Shown here: one piece after another, positions 36,239 to 47,455 of the stretch
Layout of the letters: the number at the start of each line of letters is the position of its first letter
Numbering within the stretch: the first letter of the stretch is position 1
The notes under the pieces: model-generated
The model's input: the letters and a program-made list of their open reading frames with translations, nothing else
What the model was told of the DNA's origin: nothing
The model's database searches: none
Position numbers and translations under genes: made by a program
Source of the DNA: Hypomyces perniciosus
Lineage: Eukaryota; Ascomycota; Sordariomycetes; Hypocreales; Hypocreaceae
Reading direction: 5' to 3'
Length of the DNA stretch: 64,000 nucleotides
NCBI GenBank assembly: GCA_008477525.1
Contig: SPDT01000006.1
Location: 3,685,501-3,749,500 of the forward strand

Positions 36239-36826
36239 TCAGCTGGTTCTTTTGTTTGCTTCGACCGACACACCATCATCTTCTACATCATCTACAACAG
36301 CAAAGTGAACCTTTAACCAAAGGCTGCAATCCTGACACCCCACCATAAGCATGCCCTCATGCTCAACCTCCACCAGATCGTCCTCTTGAAAGGAATACCC
36401 GCAGTCGTTGCCACACCGACAGGACCGATACCAGCGCTCCTCCTGCTCGTCAAAGGCCAGGTCATCTAGGTCGATGTTTTCAACGCCAGTCTGAAAGCGC
36501 GCCTGCTCGTCACTGGTGCTAGAAGCAGCTCTGGAGAGACGCATGCTAGTGTCGTAGGCGCTGCGCTGGCGGGGGGAGGAGAGGACGGTGGAGGCTTGAG
36601 TGATTTGGTCGACGGTGTAGATTTGAGTCTTGGTGTTTTGGGGGAGAGATGACGAGGTTTTGTCGGGATGGTGGCGAAGGAGTGCGCGCCGGTAGGCCTG
36701 CTTTATGAGAGTGGAGGGGTCATCCTGTGAGTTGAGGATGGCGGGGGTGAGGCCTAGGACCTCGTAGTGAGTCGCTGGCTTTGAAGCCTCCCCAGAACCG
36801 TCCATCAAATTGAGCGCGGAGGGCAT
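36239..36826 (-). CDS. DPH4: Diphthamide biosynthesis protein Dph4 (J domain + CSL zinc finger)
   Basis: A single exon of 195 aa. Dph4/DnaJC24 acts with Dph1-3 in the first step of diphthamide formation on eEF2; its zinc finger binds iron and its J domain partners Hsp70. The J domain has YEVLGLTPAIL, KQAYRRALLRHHPDK with HPD at 53-55, and DQITQASTVLSSPRQRSAYD. The DPH-type finger has Cys136, Cys138, Cys164 and Cys167 (SCRCGNDCGYSF and GCQDCSLWLKV). The start is ATG 36824-36826; the frame is open upstream but only with a non-ATG codon. Confidence 0.92.
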   Translation of the reverse strand: MPSALNLMDGSGEASKPATHYEVLGLTPAILNSQDDPSTLIKQAYRRALLRHHPDKTSSSLPQNTKTQIYTVDQITQASTVLSSPRQRSAYDTSMRLSRAASSTSDEQARFQTGVENIDLDDLAFDEQEERWYRSCRCGNDCGYSFQEDDLVEVEHEGMLMVGCQDCSLWLKVHFAVVDDVEDDGVSVEANKRTS

Positions 36827-37221
36827 GAGAGGGCGATGAGGATCTGGTGAAACTTGAACACTTGTTGTGCGGGCTTGAAGCAAAATTCACCATTTCTATA
36901 GATCACGTGACACTGTATCAAGGACGAGAGTTGAATATGGGATATGGATCGGTATGCTCAAGGATGGCGACCGGGCTGGAAGTAGAATCAAGGATGTGGA
37001 TGGCTTGAATCGATATTTGGGGGGTGTCTGAGTTACTTCTGCATGTGGTCGTTGTTTTGGAGCGGACTTGAGAGACCAAAGTCTGTGAGCAATTCGTCAT
37101 ATGCGACATATTGCGAACAATGAAGCGATGGGAAAGCGTTTGCTTAATATCGTGGCACATAGAAATACACGGCGCATGTACAAATTCGCCAAGGCAATAC
37201 AACCAGTCTGTTTTATATCGA
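36827..37221. other. Tandem intergenic spacer upstream of DPH4
   Basis: About 395 bp between the DPH4 start and the stop of the mL59 gene. No gene is seen. Confidence 0.55.
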
Positions 37222-37844
37222 TTATTTCGGGAACTTGGTCCAGTTTCTCTTCCCGATCTGTTACCATAGTCAGTAAGCGTTGCTCAACATCTGAGAAGAG
37301 AAAATATCAGAAAATATCAGGGCAAAAGAAATACTCACTCTTTTCCAGGTCCGGATAAGCTTTGGCATATCCAGCATAGCGTTTCTCCTCTGTTCCATCC
37401 TAAACACATCTTGTTAGCCTCCCCACATAACCAAGATGAGAAAATGAGTCTCCCAACCACGTACTTGGCAATCATGTGTCGTTCGTGAATATGACCCTTG
37501 ACCTTCTGTCCCACACCCGTACCCTTGACTCTCAAGCCATGCTCGACACGGTGGGCAAGCTGGTACTCAGTGCCCTTGGTCGTCTCCGGCAGCAGCTCCT
37601 CAACACCGTGCTCCCGCGCCAAATTGACGAGCTGGGCTTGCCGCCGCTGCGAGAACACAGGGTCTTGCCATCTTCCCGTCACTGGGTGCTTGTAGAATCG
37701 GAATGGGTTCGGTCGTTGCTCTTGGTAGGGCGTCGGAGGGGTGCCTGGGGCGATGATGGCAGCGGGAGGCCAGCGCGCGAAGAAGCGCTGCAGGGGAGCT
37801 GGCAGCGTCTTTGCCAGCTGAATGAAGTTGGATGGAGAGGCCAT
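37222..37844 (-). CDS. MRPL25: Mitochondrial large ribosomal subunit protein mL59 (MrpL25)
   Basis: Exons 37844-37465, 37399-37339 and 37257-37222 give 158 aa. It is a fungal-specific mitoribosome subunit. Conserved pieces are NFIQLAKTLPAPLQRFFARWPP, PYQEQRPNPFRFYKHPVTGRWQDPVFSQRRQAQLVNLAREHGVEELLP, HRVEHGLRVKGTGVGQKVKGH, and MEQRRNAMLDMPKLIRTWKR-IGRKNWTKFPK, the last rebuilt by two introns. The last exon is 36 nt. All junctions keep frame. Confidence 0.9.
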
Positions 37845-38143
37845 GGTGCCGCCACTAAGAATCGGCCTCCTGGAAGGAAAGCAATTCTGTTCTCCGCCGA
37901 TTGAGCTCCTCAATTCGTGGAGAGTGACGCTCGATATTTTATCGATTGATCTTGAGATTCCTCAAGGCTGAGTTGAAGCTAGTGTGGACCCACTTAGTAG
38001 AGATTCTGATTGGGCTAAGGAGCTAGTGGTGGGTCTTTGCCGTCATGTTTCCGCAGCCTTGTCAACTTTCCACGACCTCACTCTTCAACCTGGTGGCATT
38101 CTTTCATTAAAGTCGTGACCAGACGTCAACCTACACATTGAAA
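37845..38143. promoter_or_regulatory. Short divergent promoter, mL59 and PRP28
   Basis: About 299 bp separate two divergent start codons, so both genes must share or overlap promoter sequence. Confidence 0.55.
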
Positions 38144-40294
38144 ATGCCTCTTGATATAGAGGATATCCTACGGAAAAAGAAGGCAGCCGACGCTGCGGCC
38201 ACCAAGCCCCGGTTTATCCCCAAGGCTGAGCGAGAGCGACTCGCAGCCGAGAAGGCCAAGAAGGAGGAAGACGACAAGAGGCGAAAGACTGCAGAAGAGG
38301 CAGATAAGCGAAGGCAAGATGAGCGGAAATGGGTGTCACGCATAAATGGCACACCTGCGACGTACGGAGCCTCCAACAGCAGCGTGGTTCCTACTGGACC
38401 TAAGGCCATGAATCAAGGCGGCGGCCGGGGCCGCGATGGACGAGACGCGAAGAAGAACGACAAGGGCAACGGAGACAAACGCACAGCGGCAGAGATAGAA
38501 GATTCTTTACTGCGATCGCGGTACCTTGGCCCGGAGGTGAACCAACAATCCAACTTCTCGGCCAAGAAGAAGCGCATGCGGACGACGGAGAGAAAGTTCA
38601 ACTTCGAGTGGGACGCGGACGAAGACACATCACGAGATAATGACCCATTATATACAAGCCAAAGCGTCAACAGAGGCGGTTCTCTGGCGGGCGTTGGTGG
38701 AGAATTTGACGAAGAGGCCGAGCAGCGGGCACGCAAGCGAGCCAGTATGATTGAGCAGCGCGACCCGGAAAACGGCAAAGAACGAGCAAGGGGTATCATG
38801 GAAGACTTCTACCGGGCGCGCGCGAGGGCAAAGGAAAGGGCCGAGAGAACAGGCCTGGGCCGACACTGGTCGGACAAGGCGCTGAGCGAGATGCGGGAAC
38901 GAGACTGGCGCATCTTCAAGGAAGACTTTGGCATCGCAACCAAAGGTGGTGCCATTCCGAACCCTATGCGAGACTGGCAGGAGTCTGGGCTACCACGACG
39001 GTTGCTTGATATCGTCGACAGGGTGGGATATAAAGAACCATCTGCCATCCAACGGGCAGCCATTCCCATTGCCCTCCAAGCCCGCGATCTCATTGGTGTC
39101 GCCGTCACTGGTTCCGGTAAAACGGCTGCTTTCCTACTGCCACTTCTAGTCTACATCTCCGATCTGCCACCACTCACAGAAGCCAACAAAAATGATGGCC
39201 CTTACGCACTGATTATCGCACCGACTCGTGAACTGGTCCAACAGATTGAGACAGAAGCGAAGAAGTTTGCAGAACCCTTGGGCTTCAGGTGTGTGAGCAT
39301 AGTCGGTGGTCATTCTCTAGAAGAGCAAGCTTTTGCTCTCCGCAACGGCGCAGAAATCATCGTCGCCACACCGGGTCGTCTTGTGGACTGCATTGAGCGC
39401 CGGCTGCTCGTCCTGGTCCAATGCTGTTACATCATTATGGACGAAGCTGATCGTATGATCGACCTTGGTTTCGAGGACTCCGTCAACAAGATCCTCGACG
39501 CTTTGCCTGTATCAAACGAGAAGCCTGATACAGACGACGCCGAGAACGCACAGCTAATGAAGGGCTATCTGGGCGGCAAAGACCGCTATCGACAGACGAT
39601 GATGTACACGGCCACCATGCCGCCCCTAGTCGAGAAGATCGCAAAGAAGTACCTCCGACGCCCTGCTGTCGTCACCATTGGTAATGCAGGCGAGGCCGTC
39701 GACACCGTTGAGCAGCGCGTTGAGTTCGTCTCCGGCGAAGACCGCCGCAAGAAGCGCCTGCAGGAGATCCTCTCCTCCTCCGCCTTTGGCCCGCCCATCA
39801 TCGTGTTCGTCAACATCAAGCGCAACTGCGACGCTGTCGCCCGAGACATCAAGGCCATGGGCTGGTCCGCCGTCACACTTCACGGCTCAAAGACCCAGGA
39901 GCAGCGAGAAGCCGCCCTGGCGTCCGTTCGCTCCGGCCAGACACAGGTTCTCGTTGCTACCGATCTTGCTGGTCGTGGTATCGACGTTCCCGATGTTTCT
40001 CTCGTCATCAACTTCAACATGGCGACCAACATCGAAAGCTACACCCATCGTATCGGTCGTACTGGTCGTGCTGGCAAGAGTGGTGTGGCTATCACGTTCT
40101 TGGGTAACGAGGATTCGGATGTCATGTATGACCTCAAGCAGATTCTGAGCAAGAGCGCCATCTCCAAGGTACCGGATGAGTTGAAGAGACACGAGGCGGC
40201 GCAGTCTCGGCCAGTCCGTGGCGGAGGTAGCAAGAAAGACGAGGCCGCAGCCGAAGGAGGTAGAGGAGGCGGCGGAGGGAAAGGGGGTTGGTAG
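38144..40294 (+). CDS. PRP28: Pre-mRNA splicing DEAD-box helicase Prp28
   Basis: An intronless gene of 716 aa. Prp28 exchanges U1 for U6 at the 5' splice site during spliceosome activation. The N-terminal third is charged and Lys/Arg/Glu-rich (MPLDIEDILRKKKAADAAATKPRFIPKAERERL), as in Prp28. The core begins with the signature IPNPMRDWQESGLPRRLLDIVDRVGYKEPSAIQ and has Walker A AVTGSGKT (320-327), PTRELVQQIE, GGHSLEEQ, TPGRLVD, DEAD (432-435), TATMPP, VLVATDLAGRGIDVPDVSLV and HRIGRTGRAGKSG. A Gly-rich tail ends the protein. ATG 38144 gives the family start. Confidence 0.95.
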   Translation: MPLDIEDILRKKKAADAAATKPRFIPKAERERLAAEKAKKEEDDKRRKTAEEADKRRQDERKWVSRINGTPATYGASNSSVVPTGPKAMNQGGGRGRDGRDAKKNDKGNGDKRTAAEIEDSLLRSRYLGPEVNQQSNFSAKKKRMRTTERKFNFEWDADEDTSRDNDPLYTSQSVNRGGSLAGVGGEFDEEAEQRARKRASMIEQRDPENGKERARGIMEDFYRARARAKERAERTGLGRHWSDKALSEMRERDWRIFKEDFGIATKGGAIPNPMRDWQESGLPRRLLDIVDRVGYKEPSAIQRAAIPIALQARDLIGVAVTGSGKTAAFLLPLLVYISDLPPLTEANKNDGPYALIIAPTRELVQQIETEAKKFAEPLGFRCVSIVGGHSLEEQAFALRNGAEIIVATPGRLVDCIERRLLVLVQCCYIIMDEADRMIDLGFEDSVNKILDALPVSNEKPDTDDAENAQLMKGYLGGKDRYRQTMMYTATMPPLVEKIAKKYLRRPAVVTIGNAGEAVDTVEQRVEFVSGEDRRKKRLQEILSSSAFGPPIIVFVNIKRNCDAVARDIKAMGWSAVTLHGSKTQEQREAALASVRSGQTQVLVATDLAGRGIDVPDVSLVINFNMATNIESYTHRIGRTGRAGKSGVAITFLGNEDSDVMYDLKQILSKSAISKVPDELKRHEAAQSRPVRGGGSKKDEAAAEGGRGGGGGKGGW

Positions 40295-40462
40295 TTGCAG
40301 ATAGGGAGCATTCACACTAATTATTTGTTCAAGAGCTCAACCGTTGTGTTCTCTCTATCTCTCTGTCATGTTCCCATTCTTTTGGATATTTCTTTTCTCT
40401 CTACATGATGAGACGTGCCTGATATCCATCCCTCATTCTGTGCCCATATTTTTCTTTTTGCC
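40295..40462. other. Short convergent spacer, PRP28/VAS1
   Basis: Stops are 168 bp apart, so the 3' UTRs probably overlap. T-rich. Confidence 0.5.
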
Positions 40463-43400
40463 TTACTCCAGTTTCAGTTGTTCGAACTGCTTAACCGTCT
40501 CCTCCAAGCTGTGCTTCTCCTGCTTAGTATCCGCCAGCCTCTTGAGATCCGACTCCTGAATAGCGGCTGAAACCTTCTCCTTGTATCCAGGATCAGCCAG
40601 AGCCTTCTCCTGCTTCTGGAGACTGGCGTTGGTCTTTTCAAGCTTCTTCTGCGCCTTGGTAATTTCAGCATCCATGTCTACACGACCCTTCACATACAGG
40701 AAAACACCAGCTGAGGTGGAAACAGGATAGACAACGCAGCCCGGTGGTCGCGAAGCGTCTGGGCCAACCACTTCCATAGTCTTGACGCTCTTCCCGCTGA
40801 GAGACTTGATCGAAGTAACCTCATTCTGGCAGGTCTTAAGGGACTCTGCGTTGTAGGCTTGAATGGTGACTGGAGTTCATGTTAGATCCTGATTATTCAT
40901 CAAACGATTGGTTGCAAGGAACTTACTGGCTGCGTCATCCTTGATCGAGTACTCTGCCATAAGCGATCGGGTGGCCTTGGTGCAGTCCAGGACCAACTCA
41001 TACGCCGCCTCCGACTCGGGGTCGTCGAGAACAGGGGTGTAGGTAGGGTACTTGGCAACCATGATAGACTTGGTCTCATCGCTAGGTCTCCGAGGCATCC
41101 TCTGCCACATCTCCTCCGTGATGAAGGGCATGAAAGGATGAATCATCGTCAATGCTGACTCCAAAACCGTGTAGAGTGTCTGAATAGCAGAGTTGCGTTC
41201 CTCCTCAGTACCATCACGGATGATAGCCTTCGAGTTTTCGATGTAAACATCGCACAACTCGCTGTACCAGTAACGATAAACGATGATTGTGGATTTTGAA
41301 AACTCTCGCTCCGCCAGTGCCACATTAATTTCCTTGGCAGCCTGGTTCATCTTGTGGAGAATCCATCGCTCTGCTAGAGTCTTTCCGGGAACAGCTCCAG
41401 ATTTTGAAGGAACGAAGTTCTGCGGCAAGCTTCCCAGAACATATTTGGTGGCTTGGAACTAAGAGAACTACCGTCAGTAACATGCAAGCGGAGTGGAAGT
41501 TGGTATCACATACGATCTTGTTGCAGAATTTCCGGTAAGCGTGGATGCTATTTAGGTCAGCGTGAGTCCGAAATCTCTTGTTGGGGTGGGTATACTCACA
41601 CTTTGACTTCCAGGTTGATATCGCCACCACCAGTGGTCGCGTTGATCATGGTGAAACGCAGCGCATCTGCACCGCACTCAGGAATACCATCGGGGAAGGC
41701 AACCTTCTGGTATTTTGTTGCCTTCTGGACCTCGCTTGGATGTAGGTTGCCCAGGTGGAGCTTCTCATGTAAATCTTCCAGCTTGATACCAGAGATGACA
41801 TCCAATGGGTCGATAACGTTACCCAAACTCTTGCTCATCTTTCTTCCTTCTGAATCTCGCACAAGACTATGGCAATAGACCTCGCTAAATGGAATCTGTC
41901 CAGTCATCCTCAAGCTGAGCATGACCATTCTGGCAATCCAGAAGAAAAGGATGTCCCATCCAGTCTCTAGGATGCTTGTTGGGAACAACTTTTCAAAGTC
42001 TGGGGTATTTTGGGGCCAACCCAATGTACTGAATGGCCACAAACCAGAGGAGAACCAAGCTGCTTAGTGTTAGAATGCACTGATAGGTAAAAGGAGCCTA
42101 AGATAACTCACTGTCAAGAACATCCTCATCCTGCTCGAGGGTGAATGTCTTGCCGGGCAACGCTGCCTTGGCTTTCTCCTCGGCCTCTTGCTGAGTCCTT
42201 CCCGCGAACCAAAGCTTGTCCTCGGGAATATCGCCAGAGCCTCCCTCAATCTTGGCGAAGTAGGCAGGGCATCTATGTCCCCACCACAGCTGTCGACTGA
42301 TACACCAGTCGTTGATATCTTCAAGCCAGCGGAAGTAGCTCTTTTCCGCACTCTCTGGCCTGATCTTGATCTTGCCATCACGGACGGCCTGCAGGGCAGG
42401 CTCGGCGAGTTCCTTCATTCTTACCCACCATTGAGGCTTCATGATGGGCTCGATAATGTCCTTGGACTTCTCGCACAATGGGACCTTCATGGGGTTGTCC
42501 TTCTTATCCACGTACAGTCCTTTCTCCTTGAGGGCATCCTGAATGGCGTATCGGACGTCGAAACGCTTCTGGCCCTTGTAGGGGCCGGCATTTTCGTTCA
42601 TCAAACCATCATCTGTGAGAATGTTGATGAACTCAAGCTTATGCTTCTGACCGAGGTTGAAGTCATTAGGATCGTGAGCTGGAGTAAGCTTCACAGCTCC
42701 GGTCCCAAACTCCATGTCGACATACTCATCGGCGATGATTGGAAGCTTCCGGCCTTCAATAAAGGGATGGACGGCGTTCTTGCCAACAAGGTGCTTGTAT
42801 CGCCCATCATTCGGGTGCACAGCGATACCGGTATCGCCCAGCATGGTCTCGATACGGGTTGTAGCAACCTCCACGGTTTCATTGGTTCCTTCAATCGGGT
42901 ATTTGAAGTGGACGATGACACCAAACTCAACCTTCTTCTCGTATCCGGGAACGTCGAGAAGTGTCCGGCCCGTTAGCTCCTTATTCTGGACTTCCAGGTT
43001 CGAAAGGGCCGTGTTAAGCTTCGTGCACCAGTTAACAAGCCTGTTAGCACGGTAAATGACACCATCCTCATGGAGCTTCACAAAGGTTTCGATGACAGCT
43101 TTTGTGAGGTTGGGATCCATTGTAAAGGCTGTACATGATTAGTTCTGAACGAATCCGGATTCTCGATGTGACGCCTACCTTCTCGACTCCAGTCAAACGA
43201 GCTACCCAAGCTGGTCAATGCCTTGTTGATGCGCTTGTGGTAGTCCTCCTTCCATTCCCAGACAGTTTCAACGAACTTCTCTCGGCCAAGATCGTGTCTG
43301 GTTTGTTGGTTCCGCCTCCACAGCATGTTTTCGACAACGCTCTGAGTTGAAATACCAGCATGATCACAGCCAGGAACCCACAGGGTCGTCTTGCCATGCA

Positions 43401-44077
43401 TCCTGTTCCATCTGATCATGAGATCCTGGAGTGAGTCACCCAAAGCGTGTCCCATATGCAGGTTACCGGTGACATTGGGAGGAGGATGGACAATGACGAA
43501 GCTGCCCTCATCCTTGACCTTTCCGTCGGCTGTGAACTCGGGCTTGAAGAATCCCTCTTTCTCCCACCAGGTATACCAAGCTGACTCGACAGCAATGGGA
43601 TTGTAGGCTTTGAAGTGCGGGTCGTCAAACGATCGGATGCGCTTCTTCTCGCCAATTGGTGTATCCTCGACGTACTCGGGCAGGGGTTCTTCCTCGGATT
43701 CCTTCTTCTTCGCCTTCTTCTCCTTGACGGGAGCAGCAGCGGCTTGAGCAGCCTTTGCCTTTTTAGCCTCGAGCTTGGCAGCCTTTTCGGCCTTCTTGCG
43801 TTCCTTCTCCACTAGATGGTCTTGTCAGAACAACCGGGGAACGCCCTGTAATTGGGGCAAATCTTACACTCCTTCTCAGTCTTTACTTTTGGGGCGCCTT
43901 CAGCGGCATTGGCGTTTTCCTGCTTGGTTTCGGTGGGAACCTGAGACGGGGTGGTGGTCTCTTGAAGACCCTCACTCGCCGCAACTACATCGCACCTCTA
44001 TTAGCTGGCGAAATGATCCCCTGAACAGTTCAGAGACGGCACGTACCGGGATTCCCTCGCCCAATGTTGGCCGCCAT
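40463..44077 (-). CDS. VAS1: Valyl-tRNA synthetase (cytosolic, probably also mitochondrial)
   Basis: Exons 44077-44047, 43984-43868, 43811-43179, 43128-42112, 42059-41600, 41547-41514, 41458-40927 and 40869-40463 give 1076 aa from the first ATG; exon lengths sum to a multiple of three. It charges tRNA-Val. The sequence shows a Lys/Ala-rich N-terminal extension, the class I HIGH motif as HMGH (168-171, [16 protein letters not shown]), a CP1 editing domain ([21 protein letters not shown]), KMSKS (673-677, [10 protein letters not shown]), the anticodon-binding helices and a C-terminal coiled coil ([23 protein letters not shown]). Upstream of ATG 44077 the same frame stays open without any ATG and encodes an Arg-rich segment headed by two ACG codons (44158-44153). 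This probably makes the mitochondrial form (inference). The 34-nt exon 6 is easily missed. Confidence 0.95.
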
Positions 44078-44158
44078 TATGGCACGTGTGGTGGTTATAG
44101 GCCGTCTTGGGGAAACGGACCGCACCCGGAGTGCTCGAACCGCGAGTCTGAACGTCGT
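44078..44158 (-). promoter_or_regulatory. Candidate non-AUG start and mitochondrial presequence of VAS1
   Basis: Two adjacent in-frame ACG codons (44158-44153) begin 27 codons that lead into ATG 44077 with no stop. The encoded segment has seven Arg, no Asp or Glu and hydroxylated and hydrophobic residues between, which fits an amphipathic import signal. S. cerevisiae ALA1 is known to use two successive ACG codons to start its mitochondrial form. Use of these codons here is inference. Confidence 0.55.
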
Positions 44159-44618
44159 TCCGGAATTTCCTCGGGATATCCCCGTGGTGTATGAATTTCC
44201 GTATCCCTCCTCTATGTCAAGATGAAATCTCTAGAGGCTCAACTTGACTCAATGCCGAGTCAAGATGCAAGTTCTAATACATCTATAAATTTGAGTCATG
44301 AAGCGCCGGTTTCCCATGGTGGGATGGAGGATGAGGGGTCCTTTGCCTGTGGCGGTGCGGCGGGGTTCCGTTTAAGCCACAGTGCCATGCCACAGAATGA
44401 TTACATTAATTTACATGTAGTAGACGACTCCATACTTACAAGGGTTCTAGGAGATTTCAAGCTGTGTTCAATGTCCGAGTCTGGCCTTTTACTTGCTTGA
44501 CCAATTCTTCTACCTGTATTCTATGTTCGGATTTATTTCATTTCTGAAATAGAATTTCCTATCGTCAGTGTATTAATGTTTTTCAATTGATACGCCCAAG
44601 TTACAGCATCGCATCTTA
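44159..44618. promoter_or_regulatory. Divergent promoter region, VAS1 and mitochondrial-type gene
   Basis: About 460 bp between the VAS1 extension and the next + strand ATG. No separate gene is seen. Confidence 0.5.
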
Positions 44619-46214
44619 ATGGCTACTCGGATATCAACAAGGGCTCTGAGGAGCTGGTCTTCTCGATCGAGTTCACTCACGATTCTAAGGCCATTCTCCA
44701 GCACATCTGGCGGCGAGCAGACAAGATTCTCATACGCTCTACCAATTCAGGCAAATGTGTGTTCCTAGATGACTTGGGGGGCAAATGAATTGGAGACTAA
44801 TGAAAGACTCAGGTCCGCCATGGAGAACTGTTTAATACACTGAGAGAGAAGAAAACTCTGGCCAATCCAACAGGCCATAACGCAGCTGTACTTCTTGCAA
44901 CACCAGATTTCGCCAAGATCCTCGAGGATGAAGAGTTCATGGGAGGTTTTGCTAAGCTAATGTCTGCATCCGCAGACGTGGGCCAGTTTCATGTTCTAAG
45001 CGCAGTCGTTGACCATGTGGCCCCCCCTGTAGGTTCATACAAATCTCTTCGAGGTATTTCTGTCTTGCGGGGTCATCTTGATGATATATTGCCGGATCTC
45101 TGGAATCCAGCACCTCCAAAGTCAAAAGATGATGCCGATGCCGTATCTGCCCTCACCTTCAATCTCGGGATTCCCTCTATAACTCTCCCCTTAGCGAGGA
45201 CTACATTTCATAACAACAGAGGGTCAACCCTACTTACTTCTCAATTTGACCTCACTCAAGGCGTTCCCCGGATTATCCGGAGTGCCGAAAAACACTCACA
45301 GAATATTACGGTATCGCTTGATGGGAATCCCCAAGTGATAGCCGACCTTGGTTTATGGACGCCATTAGTGCCTTTGACACCTCCACGAGCTGTGGTGGAG
45401 AGTTTCGGAAACATTATCAGGGGCATTGAGGTTGATGGCGAAAGGATTCCAGCCTCTACTGAGTTAGAAAATGCAGTGAATATGCTCCACAAACAAAATG
45501 CCACCTCCGGAATCATGTCTGGTCCCGTGGGCGTATGGGCAATGGTCACACCAGAAGCAGACGAGTCAGAAGAAATAAACGAATGGCTCACCAACGGCCC
45601 GGAACCCATTCAAGGATTGCAAAGTGTGGAAGACGTCCAAGACCTAGCGCAGGCTACTGCCAAGCATCTCCAGCAGCTTTACAACCATGGTGGTCGCCTA
45701 TACAAGATATGTATGTGTAAATCCCATTGACTTTCTCATAAGATTCTAACGTTGAGAAGTAAGCGGCGGTGGTGGCTGGGGGGCGAAAAAGGGGCTTCTT
45801 TCCTTGGATCCCCAGCGAACGCATTTCGCCTTATCAGAAGAGGAGGAGATAGCGAGATTTATGCAAACGATGAACGATTCAGGATTCACACCCAGAGGCT
45901 CCAGAATCCAGTTCTTAATGTCAGCCCCGGCTCTTCCAGACGTCACCGAACCTTTTGTGCCAGGGGTGGCGTTTGGAGTTGTTGGAGAGGTAACAGCTCC
46001 AGAGGACCCGGAGCCAGTGGAAGGCTTTGTTGGGCAGCACTTTGGCGCCCTTTCAAGCCAGGGGATATTCATTGCTGGACCTAGTGGTGAGGAGACAAAG
46101 CTGAGTGTCCCACATTCACGAGTCTATGTCAACGAGAACGACACTGCTGGATCTCTATTTGGGGCTTTTACTACCGGATTGGCAGATGTTGGGACAGCTA
46201 CTTTGATATGGTGA
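44619..46214 (+). CDS. Unrecognised conserved-looking protein with mitochondrial presequence
   Basis: Exons 44619-44756, 44813-45710 and 45760-46214 give 496 aa; junctions keep frame (GTGTGT..CAG and GTATGT..AAG). The N-terminus MATRISTRALRSWSSRSSSLTILRPFSS has seven Arg and no acids, so mitochondrial import is likely. The body is soluble, with no membrane helix. It includes FHVLSAVVDHVAPP, SYKSLRGISVLRGHLDDILPDLW, HNNRGSTLLTSQFDL and, across the second intron, the Gly-rich RLYKILSGGGGWGAKKGLLSLDPQ. This Gly-rich loop is the best candidate for a binding site. I do not recognise the family with confidence; a FIST-type sensor fold was considered but cannot be supported. Confidence 0.75.
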
Positions 46215-46410
46215 GGATTGAGGGAGAAGCTATCATCCTGGTGGTACAACAATTAGTTGTTATCCCCTCTCCACACATAAGCATAGCGTCATTTGAGAAA
46301 TCGCTGCTCAAACTAAACATCTTGGATTAGCTTTGAAGAGATCAGGGGAAACAAAAGTGATCCTCTAGTCTATGCGTGTACCGTCATGTGCTCGTAAAAT
46401 GAAACAAGAT

Positions 46411-47455
46411 CTACATATCCTTCTTCCGCTCCAACCCTTCTGCCATCAATGCCACAACATCCTCCATATTTGTTCCTCTCGTCCTCCTGCCTATCTTCTC
46501 ACTTCCAAGCACTTCGTTTTCAGCAACAGCCTTATATACACCAGCCACGCCCTCAAACACAGTCCTATCCCACCCACCCACCTCATTGAACGTCTTGGAG
46601 ATTTCTTCCATCTCCCTGACCCAGCGGTACGCCTTTGGAGGCATATTTGGGACACCACGCTCAGCCCGTGTTAGTAGAGCTGGCATTATCTCGCCGAGCA
46701 GATGCTTGAGCTCGTCGACCACGCCTAGATTATGGGCTGTTGTGAAGGATTGTGTCGCCAGTGCGGTGAAGCCCTTTGACATGGCTGCGAAGCACATCTT
46801 GAGACCGCTTGCTGCGCCAATCTCGGGTGATATAGAGCGGAAGTTCAAGACAGATGCGAGCCGATCGCCATCCGGGAGCGATGACACCGAGTAAGGTCCT
46901 GAGATGGGGATGCTGGGCTGGTTCCATTCAGCATCGGTGGAGTTGCCTTTTAACCCCTGGCCATCTGCATCAGGGGATATCTTGAGCCTTGGGGGATCGC
47001 CCAGGATACATCCATCAATGAACCGGACAGGCACCTCGGCCTTCTCAAACAGCGCCGCCATGCTCTTACAAGTTGAAGGCGCAACGGCGTTCAAATCAGC
47101 AAAGTACAGAATTTCCTTTCGCGAGCTAGCCGAAAGCGCATCGGCAATTTGTTGAGCCGTCGCTTCAGCCTCGCGCGGGGGCACGACTGAGAGGATGACA
47201 GAGCATTGCTCAACAAGATCGAGATCTAGGGGGAGCATCTCGACATTAGCCTTGCGAGCTCTCTCGACGGTGTCCTCACTAAAATATAATGAGCGGCAGT
47301 GCTAATTGACCAAAGCGGTATATAAGTTACCTTCTTCCCTGGCAGTTTGTTGCAACGGCAAATCCGCGAGCAATCAAAAGCCTGGCAATGCCAACTCCCA
47401 TGTCGCCCATGGATAGGATACCAACCTTGGTTGGCGTATTGCTTATGGAAGCCAT
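46411..47455 (-). CDS. 6-phosphogluconate dehydrogenase-like NAD(P)-binding protein
   Basis: Exons 47455-47331 and 47278-46411 give 330 aa; the intron GTAACT..TAG joins NCQGR to SEDTV. A Rossmann start VGILSMGDMGVGIARLLIARGF (glycine motif GDMGVG) is followed by SVVPPREAEATAQQIAD, the FIDGCILG active-site region and a GLKMCFAAMSKG segment that places Lys in the family's catalytic position. The C-terminal helical part resembles DUF1932 of the beta-hydroxyacid dehydrogenase/6PGDH superfamily. The actual substrate is unknown. It is shorter than true 6PGDH, so the call is superfamily level. Confidence 0.83.

Noticed and set aside
42188..42976. A 262-residue open frame antisense to ValRS
   Set aside because: Shadow of conserved ValRS coding sequence on the other strand.
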